NCBI GenBank assembly: GCA_024763075.1
Contig: JANTGF010000035.1
Span: 1-41,130, forward strand
DNA: 41,130 nucleotides
Source of the DNA: Bacteroidales bacterium
Lineage (GTDB): Bacteria; Bacteroidota; Bacteroidia; Bacteroidales; VadinHA17
Direction of reading: 5' to 3'
Shown: piece by piece, positions 1-9,340 of the stretch
Layout: every line of letters begins with the position of its first letter
Position numbering within the stretch: the stretch's first letter is position 1
Notes under the pieces: model-generated
Database searches by the model: none
What the model saw: the letters and a program-made list of their open reading frames with translations, nothing else
Told to the model about the DNA's origin: nothing
Translations under genes and position numbers: made by a program

Positions 1-34
1 GATCTTGTTTCTTGGATCTTGTTTCTTGGATCTT
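1..34. repeat. Short tandem repeat at left edge, 14-bp unit
   Basis: The unit GATCTTGTTTCTTG occurs twice in succession and is followed by a third partial copy (GATCTT). It lies in the non-coding stretch downstream of the GH29 gene that ends at 77. The array may continue beyond the window, so its full copy number is unknown. Confidence 0.8.
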
Positions 35-76
35 CCAATTATCCTTCATCGTTCATCATTCAACCTTATAATCAAA

Positions 77-2155
77 TTATTCGACCATAATTTCATCCAC
101 AAACAACCATGCTTTTTTGCCTTCACCGGCATGACCGGGAGGACATAAGCCAATATTTTTGGCAAAAACATGCAGATACCTTGCTTTCTTACCCGGTAAT
201 TCAATCTCCAGTTTTTTAATATCTTTTCCATTGGTAAAACCTATATCAAAATCCTCCAATTCACCTGCTTTTTTATAGTTTTTACCATCCACCGAATATT
301 CAACTTTGTAATTTACAGGCCAGAATATCCAGGACCCTGTATTTTGAAGGGTATTGATGCTAACTTTATGAACAGGTTTCACCTCTCCCAGGTCAATGAC
401 CACATCCATGTCCGTTCCTTCCCAGCCCAACCACTCACCATCACGAATATTCTTCGAGCCTGTAACTCCGTTTCCCAGTGTTAAATCACCGTATGCTGCA
501 TATTTTGGGCTGTAAGGATTTTTTACCCGGATATTGCTGAATGAAGTGATTTTTTTCAGTTCTACATCCTCAACCTGACTGTCAGCCATCCCGTTTTTTA
601 TGGCCATACTTGTAATTACCATGGATTTGTCCACTAAAAGCGGGTCTTTATAAACAGCAGAAGACTGATCCGGAGTTTCTCCGTTCAAGGTATAAAGTAT
701 TTTTGCATCCTGTGTTTCAGAAGTTAATGTAACCCTGACCTGATTTGTAAATAAAACCTTATCCTTTGCCTCTTCCCCATCCACATGAATGAGCGGAGTA
801 TTTACTACTTCTGCCATTTCCCCCTTCACCTTAAAAACCCATGCATATTTACAAGGACGATTTACCGGATCCTGCAAAGAAACCGGAAGTTGAATACGAA
901 CACCTGTTCCCTCCATTTTTTCCCAGTTGAGAGGTTCGGAATATCCCAATAAAGTTACATCAGAATCTTTTTCCGGCATAATATATTTTGCAGATAGTGT
1001 TTCACCCGGCCAGGTAGTTGCAATCGCATAGACCCATTTTCCGTTTTTACTTTTAATATAATACAGATTCTCAGACTCCCTGTAATTTTTCACTCCCCTG
1101 GATTTATGAATGACCTCTCCGTTTACTTTCATCCATTCACCCATTTCTTCCAGTCTTTCAATGCTTTCATCCGGGAAAAGACCCTCGGATGTCGGGCCGA
1201 TATTTAGCAAATAATTTCCTCCTTTGGCAGCAATATCAATCAGATTGTGGATCAGCATTTTCGCTGATTTAAAGTTCTTATCATAGGAAGCATAGCCCCA
1301 ATGATTGTTCATGGTCATGCATGATTCCCAGTCCATATTCGATGTACCTTCAAGTATTTCCTGCTCCGGTGTACCGAAATCACCCACTGCATCCTCATAA
1401 GCATTCATGCCCTGCATTCCGGAGCGGCCTTTTCCAACCCGGTTATTAATGATCAGATCGGGCTTAATGTTCCGTAAATAATTATACAAGTCCCTACCCT
1501 GATCCTCAGTCCACTCTTCAATCCATTCACCATCAAACCAAAGAACTCCGATGTCCCCATAATTTGTCAGTAATTCTTTCAATTGGGGCTTAAGATATTC
1601 CTCCCGGTATTTTGGAAAATTCTCACCCTTCGCATCGGGATGGTGCCAATCCATGATGGAATGATAAAAACACAACCGGATCCCTGCCTTTTTACAGGCT
1701 TTTGATAATGCTTTCAGTACATCCTTTTTGTAGGGAGTTCTATCCATTATATCATAATCTGAAACTTTGGAATCCCACATGCAAAATCCATCATGATGCT
1801 TGGAAGTGATCACTATATATTCCATTCCGGCATCCTTCGCAAGGTTCACCCAATAATCTGCATTAAACTTAACCGGATTAAAAGAGGCTGCATATTTCTC
1901 ATATTCTTCAATTGGGATATGCGCCTGATTCATAATCCATTCCGCATAGGCAGCTTTCCCCTTGTAAATTCCTGCCGGAACTGAATAAATCCCCCAGTGG
2001 ATGAACATACCAAATCCGGCATCCCTCCACCACTCCATGCGTTTATCCTTATCTTTCTGTGATTCATGAAGATAATCTTTAGGTTCTTGATTACATCCGG
2101 GAATCAAAATCAACAATACAAAAACAAACAAAAGGTACTTTTTCAAATTTTTCAT
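77..2155 (-). CDS. GH29 alpha-L-fucosidase lipoprotein with CHB_HEX_C-like and F5/8C-like C-terminal domains
   Basis: Predicted to hydrolyse terminal alpha-L-fucose (or alpha-L-galactose) from a glycan at the cell surface or in the periplasm. The reading frame opens up to 2248, but I place the start at the ATG at 2155. From there the protein begins with a short basic stretch, a hydrophobic run and the lipobox LIPGC (Cys21), a lipoprotein signal; the longer start would also overlap the upstream gene. The product is 692 aa. GH29 hallmarks are GMFIHWGIYSVP (about 49-60), SKHHDGF (118-124) and WFDGEW, whose D208 is the expected nucleophile. Residues about 455-530 resemble a chitobiase/hexosaminidase C-terminal domain, and about 540-692 an F5/8-type (discoidin-like) domain. 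The tail is nearly the same as that of the GH116 protein two genes upstream. It is the last gene of the operon visible here. Confidence 0.9.
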   Translation of the reverse strand: MKNLKKYLLFVFVLLILIPGCNQEPKDYLHESQKDKDKRMEWWRDAGFGMFIHWGIYSVPAGIYKGKAAYAEWIMNQAHIPIEEYEKYAASFNPVKFNADYWVNLAKDAGMEYIVITSKHHDGFCMWDSKVSDYDIMDRTPYKKDVLKALSKACKKAGIRLCFYHSIMDWHHPDAKGENFPKYREEYLKPQLKELLTNYGDIGVLWFDGEWIEEWTEDQGRDLYNYLRNIKPDLIINNRVGKGRSGMQGMNAYEDAVGDFGTPEQEILEGTSNMDWESCMTMNNHWGYASYDKNFKSAKMLIHNLIDIAAKGGNYLLNIGPTSEGLFPDESIERLEEMGEWMKVNGEVIHKSRGVKNYRESENLYYIKSKNGKWVYAIATTWPGETLSAKYIMPEKDSDVTLLGYSEPLNWEKMEGTGVRIQLPVSLQDPVNRPCKYAWVFKVKGEMAEVVNTPLIHVDGEEAKDKVLFTNQVRVTLTSETQDAKILYTLNGETPDQSSAVYKDPLLVDKSMVITSMAIKNGMADSQVEDVELKKITSFSNIRVKNPYSPKYAAYGDLTLGNGVTGSKNIRDGEWLGWEGTDMDVVIDLGEVKPVHKVSINTLQNTGSWIFWPVNYKVEYSVDGKNYKKAGELEDFDIGFTNGKDIKKLEIELPGKKARYLHVFAKNIGLCPPGHAGEGKKAWLFVDEIMVE

Positions 2156-2228
2156 TTTACCAGGTTTTAAAAACTTATTAAATAATTTGTAAAACAGTTC
2201 CAAACTTCCATTATTCCATGTCCTTTTC

Positions 2229-3692
2229 TCACTCTGTGCCCCCTTCAATTCTCACCACATAAGCAGCACTTTCAACCGGTTTGGCTGCAGGCATATGAAT
2301 GACCAGGTCTTTCCCTGTATTTTTCCACTCAAGGGAACCTTCCCGGTCTAAAAGACTTACTTTAACACCCTTTTTAGCATGAAATTTCCTAATCACCAGT
2401 TTTTCACCCGGCCACTTCGGACTTATGGCATATAAGTTCCCATCCTTTTTTGTAAAAAACAATTCTTTTACTGCATAACCAGGCTCCGGATCAATCGTCT
2501 GTTTCAGGATGAAATCTCCTCCCAGATAATGTTGTTCAGGTTTATAGTTCCTGTCACCATCCGACCATTGAACGGCTCTTTTCCATTTCCTTGTACCATA
2601 AATGGCTTCTCCATTCACCTTCAGCCACTCACCCATCTGAAGCAGTCTCTCCTGCATAATCACAGGAATCTTTCCATGGGCGTCAGGGCCTATATCCAGT
2701 AATAAATTTCCTCCATGGCTGACAATGTCAACGAGCATGAGGATCAGGGTTTTCGGTGAATTGTAATCCTCAATATCTTCCGCTCTGTTATAACCAAAAG
2801 AGAAGCCCATTCCCCTGCATTCTTCCCAGGGTTTATTAAACTCAGCCGAAGCCTCATATTCGGTTGTAAAATAACCTCCATGCTTTTTCCGTAAACCTTT
2901 TCCCCAGCGGTCATTAATAACAATGGTATTCCCTACCGGAGATTCATTAAACAACCAGGCCAGTAATTCCGGTGTTTTCCAATCTTCAGCTGTCATCTCC
3001 CATTCTCCGTCCGGCCAGATTATATCCGGTTTATAACGTTCAATTAAATCTTTAAACTGAGGGTGAAAGTGCTCAGAAACAAATTTCTCCTTATCATAAA
3101 TCCACAGAGGATGAAACCACTCATATAATGAATAATATAAACCAAATTTCACATCGGTTTTGCGTATTGCCTGCTCCAGTTCACCCACCAGGTCACGATG
3201 TGGACCGATATCCATACTGTTCCAGGGGAAACCCCTGTCGTTTGCCTCTTTGCTGGGCCACATACAGTATCCATCATGATGTTTTGAAGTAGCTACGATA
3301 TATTTTGCACCCGATTTCACAAAAAGGTCAGCCCATGCATCCGGGTCATAAAGCTCTGCTTTAAACAGATCACCAAAACGGTAATATGTAAAATCTTTTC
3401 CATACTTATTTATATGGTAATCATAAACTTCCGTTCCTGTAAACTTCCCGTTTCCAAAAAGTGTTTTATTCTGTAGCCAGTATTGATACCACTCGGAGTA
3501 GGTCCCTTTCGGGCTCCAGGCAGGAACCGAATAGGGCCCCCAATGAATAAAAATTCCAAATTTTGCTTCGCCGAACCATGCCGGTACCGGTCGGGCATCT
3601 ATAGATTCCCATGTTGGTTCAATCTTCTTCTGGGAAAATGCCAACATTCCAAATGCAAGCATGATCATTGATAATAACAAGAACTTTCTCAT
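2229..3692 (-). CDS. Secreted GH29 alpha-L-fucosidase
   Basis: A second family 29 fucosidase (487 aa), expected to act outside the cytoplasm. The N-terminus has a Sec signal peptide ending near AFSQ (about residues 1-21). Family motifs are KFGIFIHWGPYSVPAW (44-59), ATSKHHDGYCMW (134-145) and IIWPDGEW, where D228 is the likely nucleophile. E290 in PWEECRGMGFSFGYN is a plausible acid/base, by position only. Unlike its downstream neighbour it has no accessory C-terminal domains and ends after a short beta domain. The two GH29 paralogues differ enough (insertion at about 65-100, WPDG against WFDG) that they probably cleave different fucosyl linkages. It follows the GH116 gene by about 34 bp and precedes the lipoprotein fucosidase by about 73 bp. 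The exact linkage cannot be read from sequence. Confidence 0.9.
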   Translation of the reverse strand: MRKFLLLSMIMLAFGMLAFSQKKIEPTWESIDARPVPAWFGEAKFGIFIHWGPYSVPAWSPKGTYSEWYQYWLQNKTLFGNGKFTGTEVYDYHINKYGKDFTYYRFGDLFKAELYDPDAWADLFVKSGAKYIVATSKHHDGYCMWPSKEANDRGFPWNSMDIGPHRDLVGELEQAIRKTDVKFGLYYSLYEWFHPLWIYDKEKFVSEHFHPQFKDLIERYKPDIIWPDGEWEMTAEDWKTPELLAWLFNESPVGNTIVINDRWGKGLRKKHGGYFTTEYEASAEFNKPWEECRGMGFSFGYNRAEDIEDYNSPKTLILMLVDIVSHGGNLLLDIGPDAHGKIPVIMQERLLQMGEWLKVNGEAIYGTRKWKRAVQWSDGDRNYKPEQHYLGGDFILKQTIDPEPGYAVKELFFTKKDGNLYAISPKWPGEKLVIRKFHAKKGVKVSLLDREGSLEWKNTGKDLVIHMPAAKPVESAAYVVRIEGGTE

Positions 3693-3726
3693 AATTTCAA
3701 ATTTTTTAAGGGTTTGCTAAAAAATC

Positions 3727-6700
3727 CTATTTAATTATTACTTCATCTGCAAATAACCAGGCTTTTTTGCCTGCTCCCGGATGGCCGGGCGGGCATACTC
3801 CCAAATTTTTTGCCTCAATTTTTACATACTGAAACAGCTCATTATCCAGATCTGAAACAGCAAAATAAACACTTCCTTTTTCGGCTTTTTTAATCTCAGT
3901 TATATGAATGTTCGCAATTTCCCTATAACTTTTTCCATCACCAGAGACCATTATTTTCACCTGCTCCGGAAGAAAGATCCACGATCCGGTATTTTTAAAA
4001 AAGCCAATTTTAATTTGCTTTACCTTCTGTTCTGATCCCAGATCAATCCGAAGCTTCATATCTTCACCCTCAAATCCAAGCCATTTTCCATCCGCAAAAT
4101 TACAACAACCCTGAATCCCGTCATTCAGAACATCTGCATTTCCTCCAGCGTATTTTGGAGAAGGTTTTGTTTCCAGCTTTAGTTCTTTGAACTTTTTGTA
4201 TTTAAAAAAATCCGCTTTCGTGATAACCATTCCCTGCCGGCCTTTCAAAAATGCCCGGGCTTTGATTTCACTGTTTTCTTTAATTACCAATGGTGTTTTA
4301 TATATTGAAGATCGCTTCGCCGGGTCAGATCCGTCAGTCGTGTATCTGATAACAACTCCCTTTGTCTCACAGGAAAGGGAGACTTTCAAAAAATCAGTAA
4401 AGGCAGCCGTTTTGATTTTTTTTTCGTTCTCATCCAGAAATACTACGGGTTTAATAACCGGAATCTTTTTGTTCACCATCAGATTTAAGGTTTCACCTGC
4501 CTTTGGAAAATTGTTCTTTACCCGCAGAGCCAGTTCATCCCCCTTTTTCAGCTTCCCTGTTTTTAATTTAATTTTTCCAAACCCCTTAAGTATCAGCGTT
4601 TCAATCTGCACATTTCCTTCCATTACCTTAATGACTACCTGTTTGTCAGTCGTTTCATCCTTAATGATAATGCTTCCATAGGCGTACCCGTTTGACCAGA
4701 AATAATTACCAGCCCTGGAGTTTATAGTCATTTCTCCTGTCACAGCGGAATACTGAAAACCCGTTAGAGCAGGTACTGCAGACCAGCTTGCCATAGCCCT
4801 TCCGTAATGATGGCCACATTCTGCCTCATCAAAGGGGCTTCGTTTATTCCCGTCATATCTGTTTCGTATGCTGCTTATACATTTCAGACCATTTTCCATT
4901 TGGTTTTCAAACAGCATACCTACTGCTGCTGTATATTCAAATCCGGTCATTACTTCTGTGAAATAGGGAAAAGGATCTTCCGGTCTTGAAAAAGGATAGC
5001 TTGCCATCAACAATGCGGCTTCATCTCCCAGAGCAAAAGTCCGGAAACAGTTAAAATGATCCCTTAGCTTTTCCTTATAATTGTATTTCATTATACTTTT
5101 CAGAGTTGTTTTCACATGAACAGGGTCTGTGAGATATCCCAGTCCGGTTACATGGGCCACATATTGCCCCACCAGCTGATCCACCAGACATCCTTCTCCC
5201 AGCTGATACTCCGGGTTGAAGCTATCCTTTGCTCCCATCCCCACTACCAGTCCCGGATTTATGTCATCCAGGCTTTTGGGAGGTTGAATTTTATGAATGT
5301 AAAATTCTCCGTTAAAAAGGTTTTCATCAATCCATTTCCTTCCGTTTCCGTACAGAGCCAGACAATTTTGGGCAAACTCTTTGTCTCCCATATATTTTGC
5401 CATTTCAGCCACGGAACGTAAAGCTCCCAGATACCAGATGCCCATTTGCGGATTCGGCCCGTAATACTCCACATCCATTGTGTTGTGCTGCACCCCTTCC
5501 ATCACTCCATCCATATCTGCATCCCATCCACCCGGCAGCCAGCAAAATTCCAGTGCCTTTTTCACCTGTGGATATAAGCGTTTCAGCATCTCATCATCTC
5601 CGGAAAGTTGCCAGTCACGGTACATTTTCATTATGGAACCCATCTGACCATCGGCAGCAGCTCTTCCAAAATTACGTATATTATCTTTAGGGAGGCTTAC
5701 TCTGAAACTCATTAATCCCTGATCATCCGTAGCCAGACCGAACTCAATTTCTCTTCTGCTTTTTGCAAGTTCACCAAATAAAAAGCCCGTCGCCTGTTCA
5801 TAATTCCATACATGCGTACAGGAGCCAAAGCAACACCCCGATTTATCATTACATCCTTCCCATGCATAAAAATTGCCATCATCCAGGCGAAAACAGGTTT
5901 GGGTACGCAGGGTACTCACATTAAAAAGTGCTGCTTCCTTCACAACTTCCGGTAAATCACTCCTGATAAAAGCATTCACAAAATCCTTTGTTTCCTTTTC
6001 CAAATCGGACAACCGGGGCTTCACCTTTGCAATTACATCCCAGGCATCCTCATATTGAGTGGTATAATAATTTTGTAACATTGAACTGGCCCAGGCTCTA
6101 CGATTCGGGAAATGCCAGGTAATGTAAAACTCTATTTTCCTGGTTTCTCCGGGTTTTAACAGGATTTCAGACGCAAGTGAGGACATAGGCTTATTCTCAC
6201 CCGTTTCTTTTCTCTCTGACAAAATACCATCTGCTGTAAAATCATCCCAGAAATCAAGTACTGAAGAACCCCAGCGCTGAGGTTTCCAATTTGTCCTATG
6301 GCTTATTGTCTGTCCTTCTGAAAGCGTGGTCAGAGCCATTGTTCCCCATTGCTCAAGACTTGAATCCACTCCTTCGGAGTACATATAAATCCCTTTCAGT
6401 CCATCTACATCCCTGAACTGATTTTTATTGGCAATGGATATTCCACCTGCCCCATCCTCCCCAATAAAATTCTGCATACTTCCGCAAACAGAAACCGGAA
6501 AACTTTCATTTGTAGTATTTTCGATTTCAAACTTCAAAATAGCCACCGGAATCCCGCTTTTATCGGCATCTCCAGGGATTAAGGGATTGTAGGCTTTGAT
6601 CCTGACTTTGACCGGCATTTCGGGATCACTCAATGAAACCATTCCAAACGGATAGGCTGCACTAAAAGATGCATCGGAAAAGCGCGGCAACCCATGATTG

Positions 6701-7047
6701 GTCACAACTGCTCCTGAACTTCCTTCATAATCATACAAAGGGGCCGGCCCTTCCAGTAATTTTGTCTTTTCTTTTCCCTTTTGACCGGTGAAAATAACAA
6801 AAAAGGGAGCCCGGTTATTTCCCGGACCAGGATTATAACCCTTAGCCGGCCGGTTCATGATTTCCCAGTCCTGTAAATTTCCTCTCCCTCCCAAAGAAAC
6901 AGTACCGGTTCCTATTCCCCCCAAGGGCAAAGCAATTTTATCAATATGAGTAGCATCATAATTTTTTAATACCGGCCATTCAGAATCCTGTCCGGTTGCC
7001 ATCGAAACAGCAAAAATAAACACTAAAAAAGTCAATATAGTTTTCAT
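3727..7047 (-). CDS. Secreted GH116 (GBA2_N/DUF608) glycosidase with CHB_HEX_C-like and F5/8C-like domains
   Basis: A large (1106 aa) exported glycoside hydrolase related to the non-lysosomal glucosylceramidase/beta-glucosidase family GH116. A signal peptide (about 1-20, ending MATGQ) precedes the N-terminal GBA2_N-type beta-sandwich, which opens with LPLGGIGTGTVSLGGRG. The (alpha/alpha)6 catalytic domain spans roughly 350-800. Its WEGC motif (E397) and NTMD motif (D525) occupy the places where I expect the nucleophile and acid/base of GH116; this assignment is from memory of the family. ECGHHYGRAMASW is also family-typical. After about residue 880 come a chitobiase-C-like domain and an F5/8-type domain. 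These end in CPPGHPGAGKKAWLFADE, almost matching the tail of the GH29 protein ending at 77. GH116 members act on beta-glucosides, beta-xylosides or N-acetylglucosaminides, so the substrate is open. Confidence 0.85.
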   Translation of the reverse strand: MKTILTFLVFIFAVSMATGQDSEWPVLKNYDATHIDKIALPLGGIGTGTVSLGGRGNLQDWEIMNRPAKGYNPGPGNNRAPFFVIFTGQKGKEKTKLLEGPAPLYDYEGSSGAVVTNHGLPRFSDASFSAAYPFGMVSLSDPEMPVKVRIKAYNPLIPGDADKSGIPVAILKFEIENTTNESFPVSVCGSMQNFIGEDGAGGISIANKNQFRDVDGLKGIYMYSEGVDSSLEQWGTMALTTLSEGQTISHRTNWKPQRWGSSVLDFWDDFTADGILSERKETGENKPMSSLASEILLKPGETRKIEFYITWHFPNRRAWASSMLQNYYTTQYEDAWDVIAKVKPRLSDLEKETKDFVNAFIRSDLPEVVKEAALFNVSTLRTQTCFRLDDGNFYAWEGCNDKSGCCFGSCTHVWNYEQATGFLFGELAKSRREIEFGLATDDQGLMSFRVSLPKDNIRNFGRAAADGQMGSIMKMYRDWQLSGDDEMLKRLYPQVKKALEFCWLPGGWDADMDGVMEGVQHNTMDVEYYGPNPQMGIWYLGALRSVAEMAKYMGDKEFAQNCLALYGNGRKWIDENLFNGEFYIHKIQPPKSLDDINPGLVVGMGAKDSFNPEYQLGEGCLVDQLVGQYVAHVTGLGYLTDPVHVKTTLKSIMKYNYKEKLRDHFNCFRTFALGDEAALLMASYPFSRPEDPFPYFTEVMTGFEYTAAVGMLFENQMENGLKCISSIRNRYDGNKRSPFDEAECGHHYGRAMASWSAVPALTGFQYSAVTGEMTINSRAGNYFWSNGYAYGSIIIKDETTDKQVVIKVMEGNVQIETLILKGFGKIKLKTGKLKKGDELALRVKNNFPKAGETLNLMVNKKIPVIKPVVFLDENEKKIKTAAFTDFLKVSLSCETKGVVIRYTTDGSDPAKRSSIYKTPLVIKENSEIKARAFLKGRQGMVITKADFFKYKKFKELKLETKPSPKYAGGNADVLNDGIQGCCNFADGKWLGFEGEDMKLRIDLGSEQKVKQIKIGFFKNTGSWIFLPEQVKIMVSGDGKSYREIANIHITEIKKAEKGSVYFAVSDLDNELFQYVKIEAKNLGVCPPGHPGAGKKAWLFADEVIIK

Positions 7048-7077
7048 AATTATTGTGTATTATTAATTTAGGCTTAA

Positions 7078-8112
7078 TTATTCTTTAATACATTCAAATC
7101 GAATCAGATATGGATCCTGGCCATGATGGATCATTGAAATTCCCCATTCAAACTGATGGCCGGAAATTTCCGGAAAGGACAAATCGGGCCTGAAGATACC
7201 AGGTGCATTTGGTCTGTTATGCACCTTTAAGTGAACGGGCTTACCCATGAAGTTAATTCCATCCGGTGCAAACTCAATGCTTGAACTTATGGATGCCAAA
7301 GCTCCTACGCCATTCCCTTCTTTCCATACCAGTACTTCATGACTGTGAGGGAGAATCGGAACTGCGTGTTTCTTAAACGGTCCTTCCGGTGAATACGAAA
7401 TGGCTACACCCATTTTTGTCTGTGCAGGGCCATGTTTCCCGTAGATTTTACTTCTTCCTTTGTAATACAACCATATCTTTCCGTTTCTTTCTATAATAGC
7501 TGCATCATCTATCCGGTACGAGTCGAATTTCAGGGAGTCATCACTAATCTCCAGGACAGGAGAAGAGGATACGCGTTTAAACGGACCATTCGGAGAAACA
7601 GAAACAGCCAATCCGATTGCAGTAATATCACTGACAGAATTATTTTCAAAAACACTATCCTCTTTTCCCGGGGTATGTTTTACTCCGGTATAATATAAAT
7701 AATACTGTTTAGCTTTTCTGAAAATGTTTGGGGTAAAAACTGCAAATGAATCAAAGCTGCCAGGTGCTCCTTTTCCAAGGGCTTCACCCTTTTCCTTCCA
7801 GGTTCTTCCTTCATCCTCTGAAACAGCATACCAGATGGTTCCCCAATACCCGGCCGCTCTTCCTTTTACTTTTGTGTACCAGACAAACCATTTATTTCCC
7901 ACCTTTATTATATCACTGGGATCTCTCCTTGCAAAACCTTTTTCATAACCAATTCCAGAAATTTCATCGTAATTGAATTCTACACTATGATATTTCAATC
8001 CTTTCTCTCCTTCTAAGATAGATCTTCTTCCACCTATGGTCACCAGAATTAAAACAAGGAGAAAGCTATATACTCCAATCCATTTTAAAAATATCTGACC
8101 TCTGCTCTTCAT
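7078..8112 (-). CDS. GH117/GH43-like five-bladed beta-propeller glycosidase, membrane-anchored or secreted
   Basis: A 344-aa protein with one N-terminal hydrophobic segment (about 11-27; uncleaved anchor or signal peptide) and a repetitive propeller sequence. The repeats include NKWFVWYTK, KQYYLYYTG and GKIWLYYKGR. Acidic residues sit at blade starts: RRDPSD (D64), GSFDSF (D121) and YRIDDA (D202). A HSHEVLVWKEGNGVGAL segment (about 256-271) is reminiscent of GH117, the exo-alpha-1,3-L-(3,6-anhydro)galactosidases. GH43 or a related unclassified propeller family is the alternative. If it is GH117, alpha-L-galactosyl-type linkages would fit with the two GH29 enzymes, because L-fucose is 6-deoxy-L-galactose. 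It starts 3 bp after the stop of the GH172 gene, indicating tight co-transcription. Confidence 0.6.
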   Translation of the reverse strand: MKSRGQIFLKWIGVYSFLLVLILVTIGGRRSILEGEKGLKYHSVEFNYDEISGIGYEKGFARRDPSDIIKVGNKWFVWYTKVKGRAAGYWGTIWYAVSEDEGRTWKEKGEALGKGAPGSFDSFAVFTPNIFRKAKQYYLYYTGVKHTPGKEDSVFENNSVSDITAIGLAVSVSPNGPFKRVSSSPVLEISDDSLKFDSYRIDDAAIIERNGKIWLYYKGRSKIYGKHGPAQTKMGVAISYSPEGPFKKHAVPILPHSHEVLVWKEGNGVGALASISSSIEFAPDGINFMGKPVHLKVHNRPNAPGIFRPDLSFPEISGHQFEWGISMIHHGQDPYLIRFECIKE

Positions 8113-8115
8113 TAT

Positions 8116-9291
8116 TTATTCATCCTTAATTCTGAGTTTCTCTGCATTTGGAAGGTCAGAAAATTTATTATGTGGTTCTGTCTGATACCAATAGGCAACA
8201 GCCGACAAGTCATCTTCCAGAGGCAGGTAACGTCCTTCACTTTGCCAACCAAGACTCTGGATGGTAACCTTAAGATCATTTTCAAACCGAACAGGATCAG
8301 TAATATGCCAGCGATATTCCCCAACCTTACTCAGATACTTTCCTTTCCCAGGGTCTTTAACAAAATAAAATCCTGAATAAGGTGAACTAAAAGATGTATA
8401 AATATCTTTGTCACCTTCTCCCTTTCTCATTTCAAAGCCATAAGAACCATTAAAATAATCTTCTTCTCCGGTTCCACAAATAGTTGGAAACTGGGTATCT
8501 CCATCTATAAAAAATTTAATTTCTCCTTCGCCCCACCAACCTTTACTGAATGCACCGTGTGAAAGGTAAGTTCCAACGTACTGCCCTTTTCCTTTAATGT
8601 TATCAACGATTGTAAAATCAGTTTTATATGGCAAAGGATTTATTCGTCTGAACTGAGCATGAAAATAGGCCGCATCTTCATCTGTTTCAGTCAAAACATA
8701 GTCCACCTGGTAATAGAGAGTCATCCTTTTTTCATCCAGGTTTTCCATGGTGATTTTACATTTTTTTCTGAACGGCATCTGCCAGTATGAATTAAAACCG
8801 CTTCCGGGGTTCACACAAACAGCCAGGGATCGGATTTCGGGTTCATTTCCTCTTCCCCATCCCGTAGCAAAAAAATCACCTACCGGAACTTCCACTGATG
8901 GCTCCTCTTCATCATCCCAGTAAATCCGCAAAATGCTTAAGCGATAATTACCACTGGGTGTCATCCAGATGTGATTTATGGCCCCCGGGCCTTCCATTTC
9001 AGCTAAAGTAAAAGTCTTCCCGGGTTCAATGTGAATGTAAGGATTCACTTTCCATCCCTGACCCAACTCCCGTGCCGCTTTTGCTGCAGAGCCCTCTTTC
9101 AGGGTAGCCATTCCCCCTTTTCCTTTCTCTCCGCTAAAATTCTCCGGACTTATGGACCTTGATTTTGCTCCGGATAAACGGTAAAGATTACCCATATGGG
9201 TATTGATTCCGTTAAACCCGGTATCTTTCTGACCAGCTACAGAGAAGGTCAAAAACACCAGAATTAAAAAAACAATTGAATTTTTCATCAT
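8116..9291 (-). CDS. Secreted GH172 (DUF2961) glycosidase
   Basis: A 391-aa exported protein with a signal peptide (about 1-21, ending SVAGQ) and a DUF2961 fold. Characterised members of GH172 act on alpha-D-fructofuranosides, difructose dianhydride and alpha-D-arabinofuranosides, usually as oligomers. The motifs GEGEIKFFIDGD (E255) and CGTGEEDYFNGSYG (E276) put two glutamates 21 residues apart. That matches the spacing I recall for the catalytic pair of the difructose-anhydride enzyme. The ATG at 9291 is followed by a second Met, so the start could be three bases later. It is the first enzyme gene after the LacI regulator. The real substrate is unknown; a furanoside side chain on a fucosylated glycan is one possibility. 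Confidence 0.82.
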   Translation of the reverse strand: MMKNSIVFLILVFLTFSVAGQKDTGFNGINTHMGNLYRLSGAKSRSISPENFSGEKGKGGMATLKEGSAAKAARELGQGWKVNPYIHIEPGKTFTLAEMEGPGAINHIWMTPSGNYRLSILRIYWDDEEEPSVEVPVGDFFATGWGRGNEPEIRSLAVCVNPGSGFNSYWQMPFRKKCKITMENLDEKRMTLYYQVDYVLTETDEDAAYFHAQFRRINPLPYKTDFTIVDNIKGKGQYVGTYLSHGAFSKGWWGEGEIKFFIDGDTQFPTICGTGEEDYFNGSYGFEMRKGEGDKDIYTSFSSPYSGFYFVKDPGKGKYLSKVGEYRWHITDPVRFENDLKVTIQSLGWQSEGRYLPLEDDLSAVAYWYQTEPHNKFSDLPNAEKLRIKDE

Positions 9292-9340
9292 AATCTATTT
9301 TTTTGATTAAAAAACATTCATTCCTGTTTACCGTTCCTGC

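Noticed and set aside
2156-2248. N-terminal extension of the first GH29 protein
   Set aside because: It would bury the lipoprotein signal 31 residues inside the protein and overlap the upstream gene.
4187-4681. Plus-strand open frame of 164 codons opposite the GH116 gene
   Set aside because: It is antisense to a well-supported domain-bearing gene, its composition is that of a reverse-complement shadow, and no family is recognisable.
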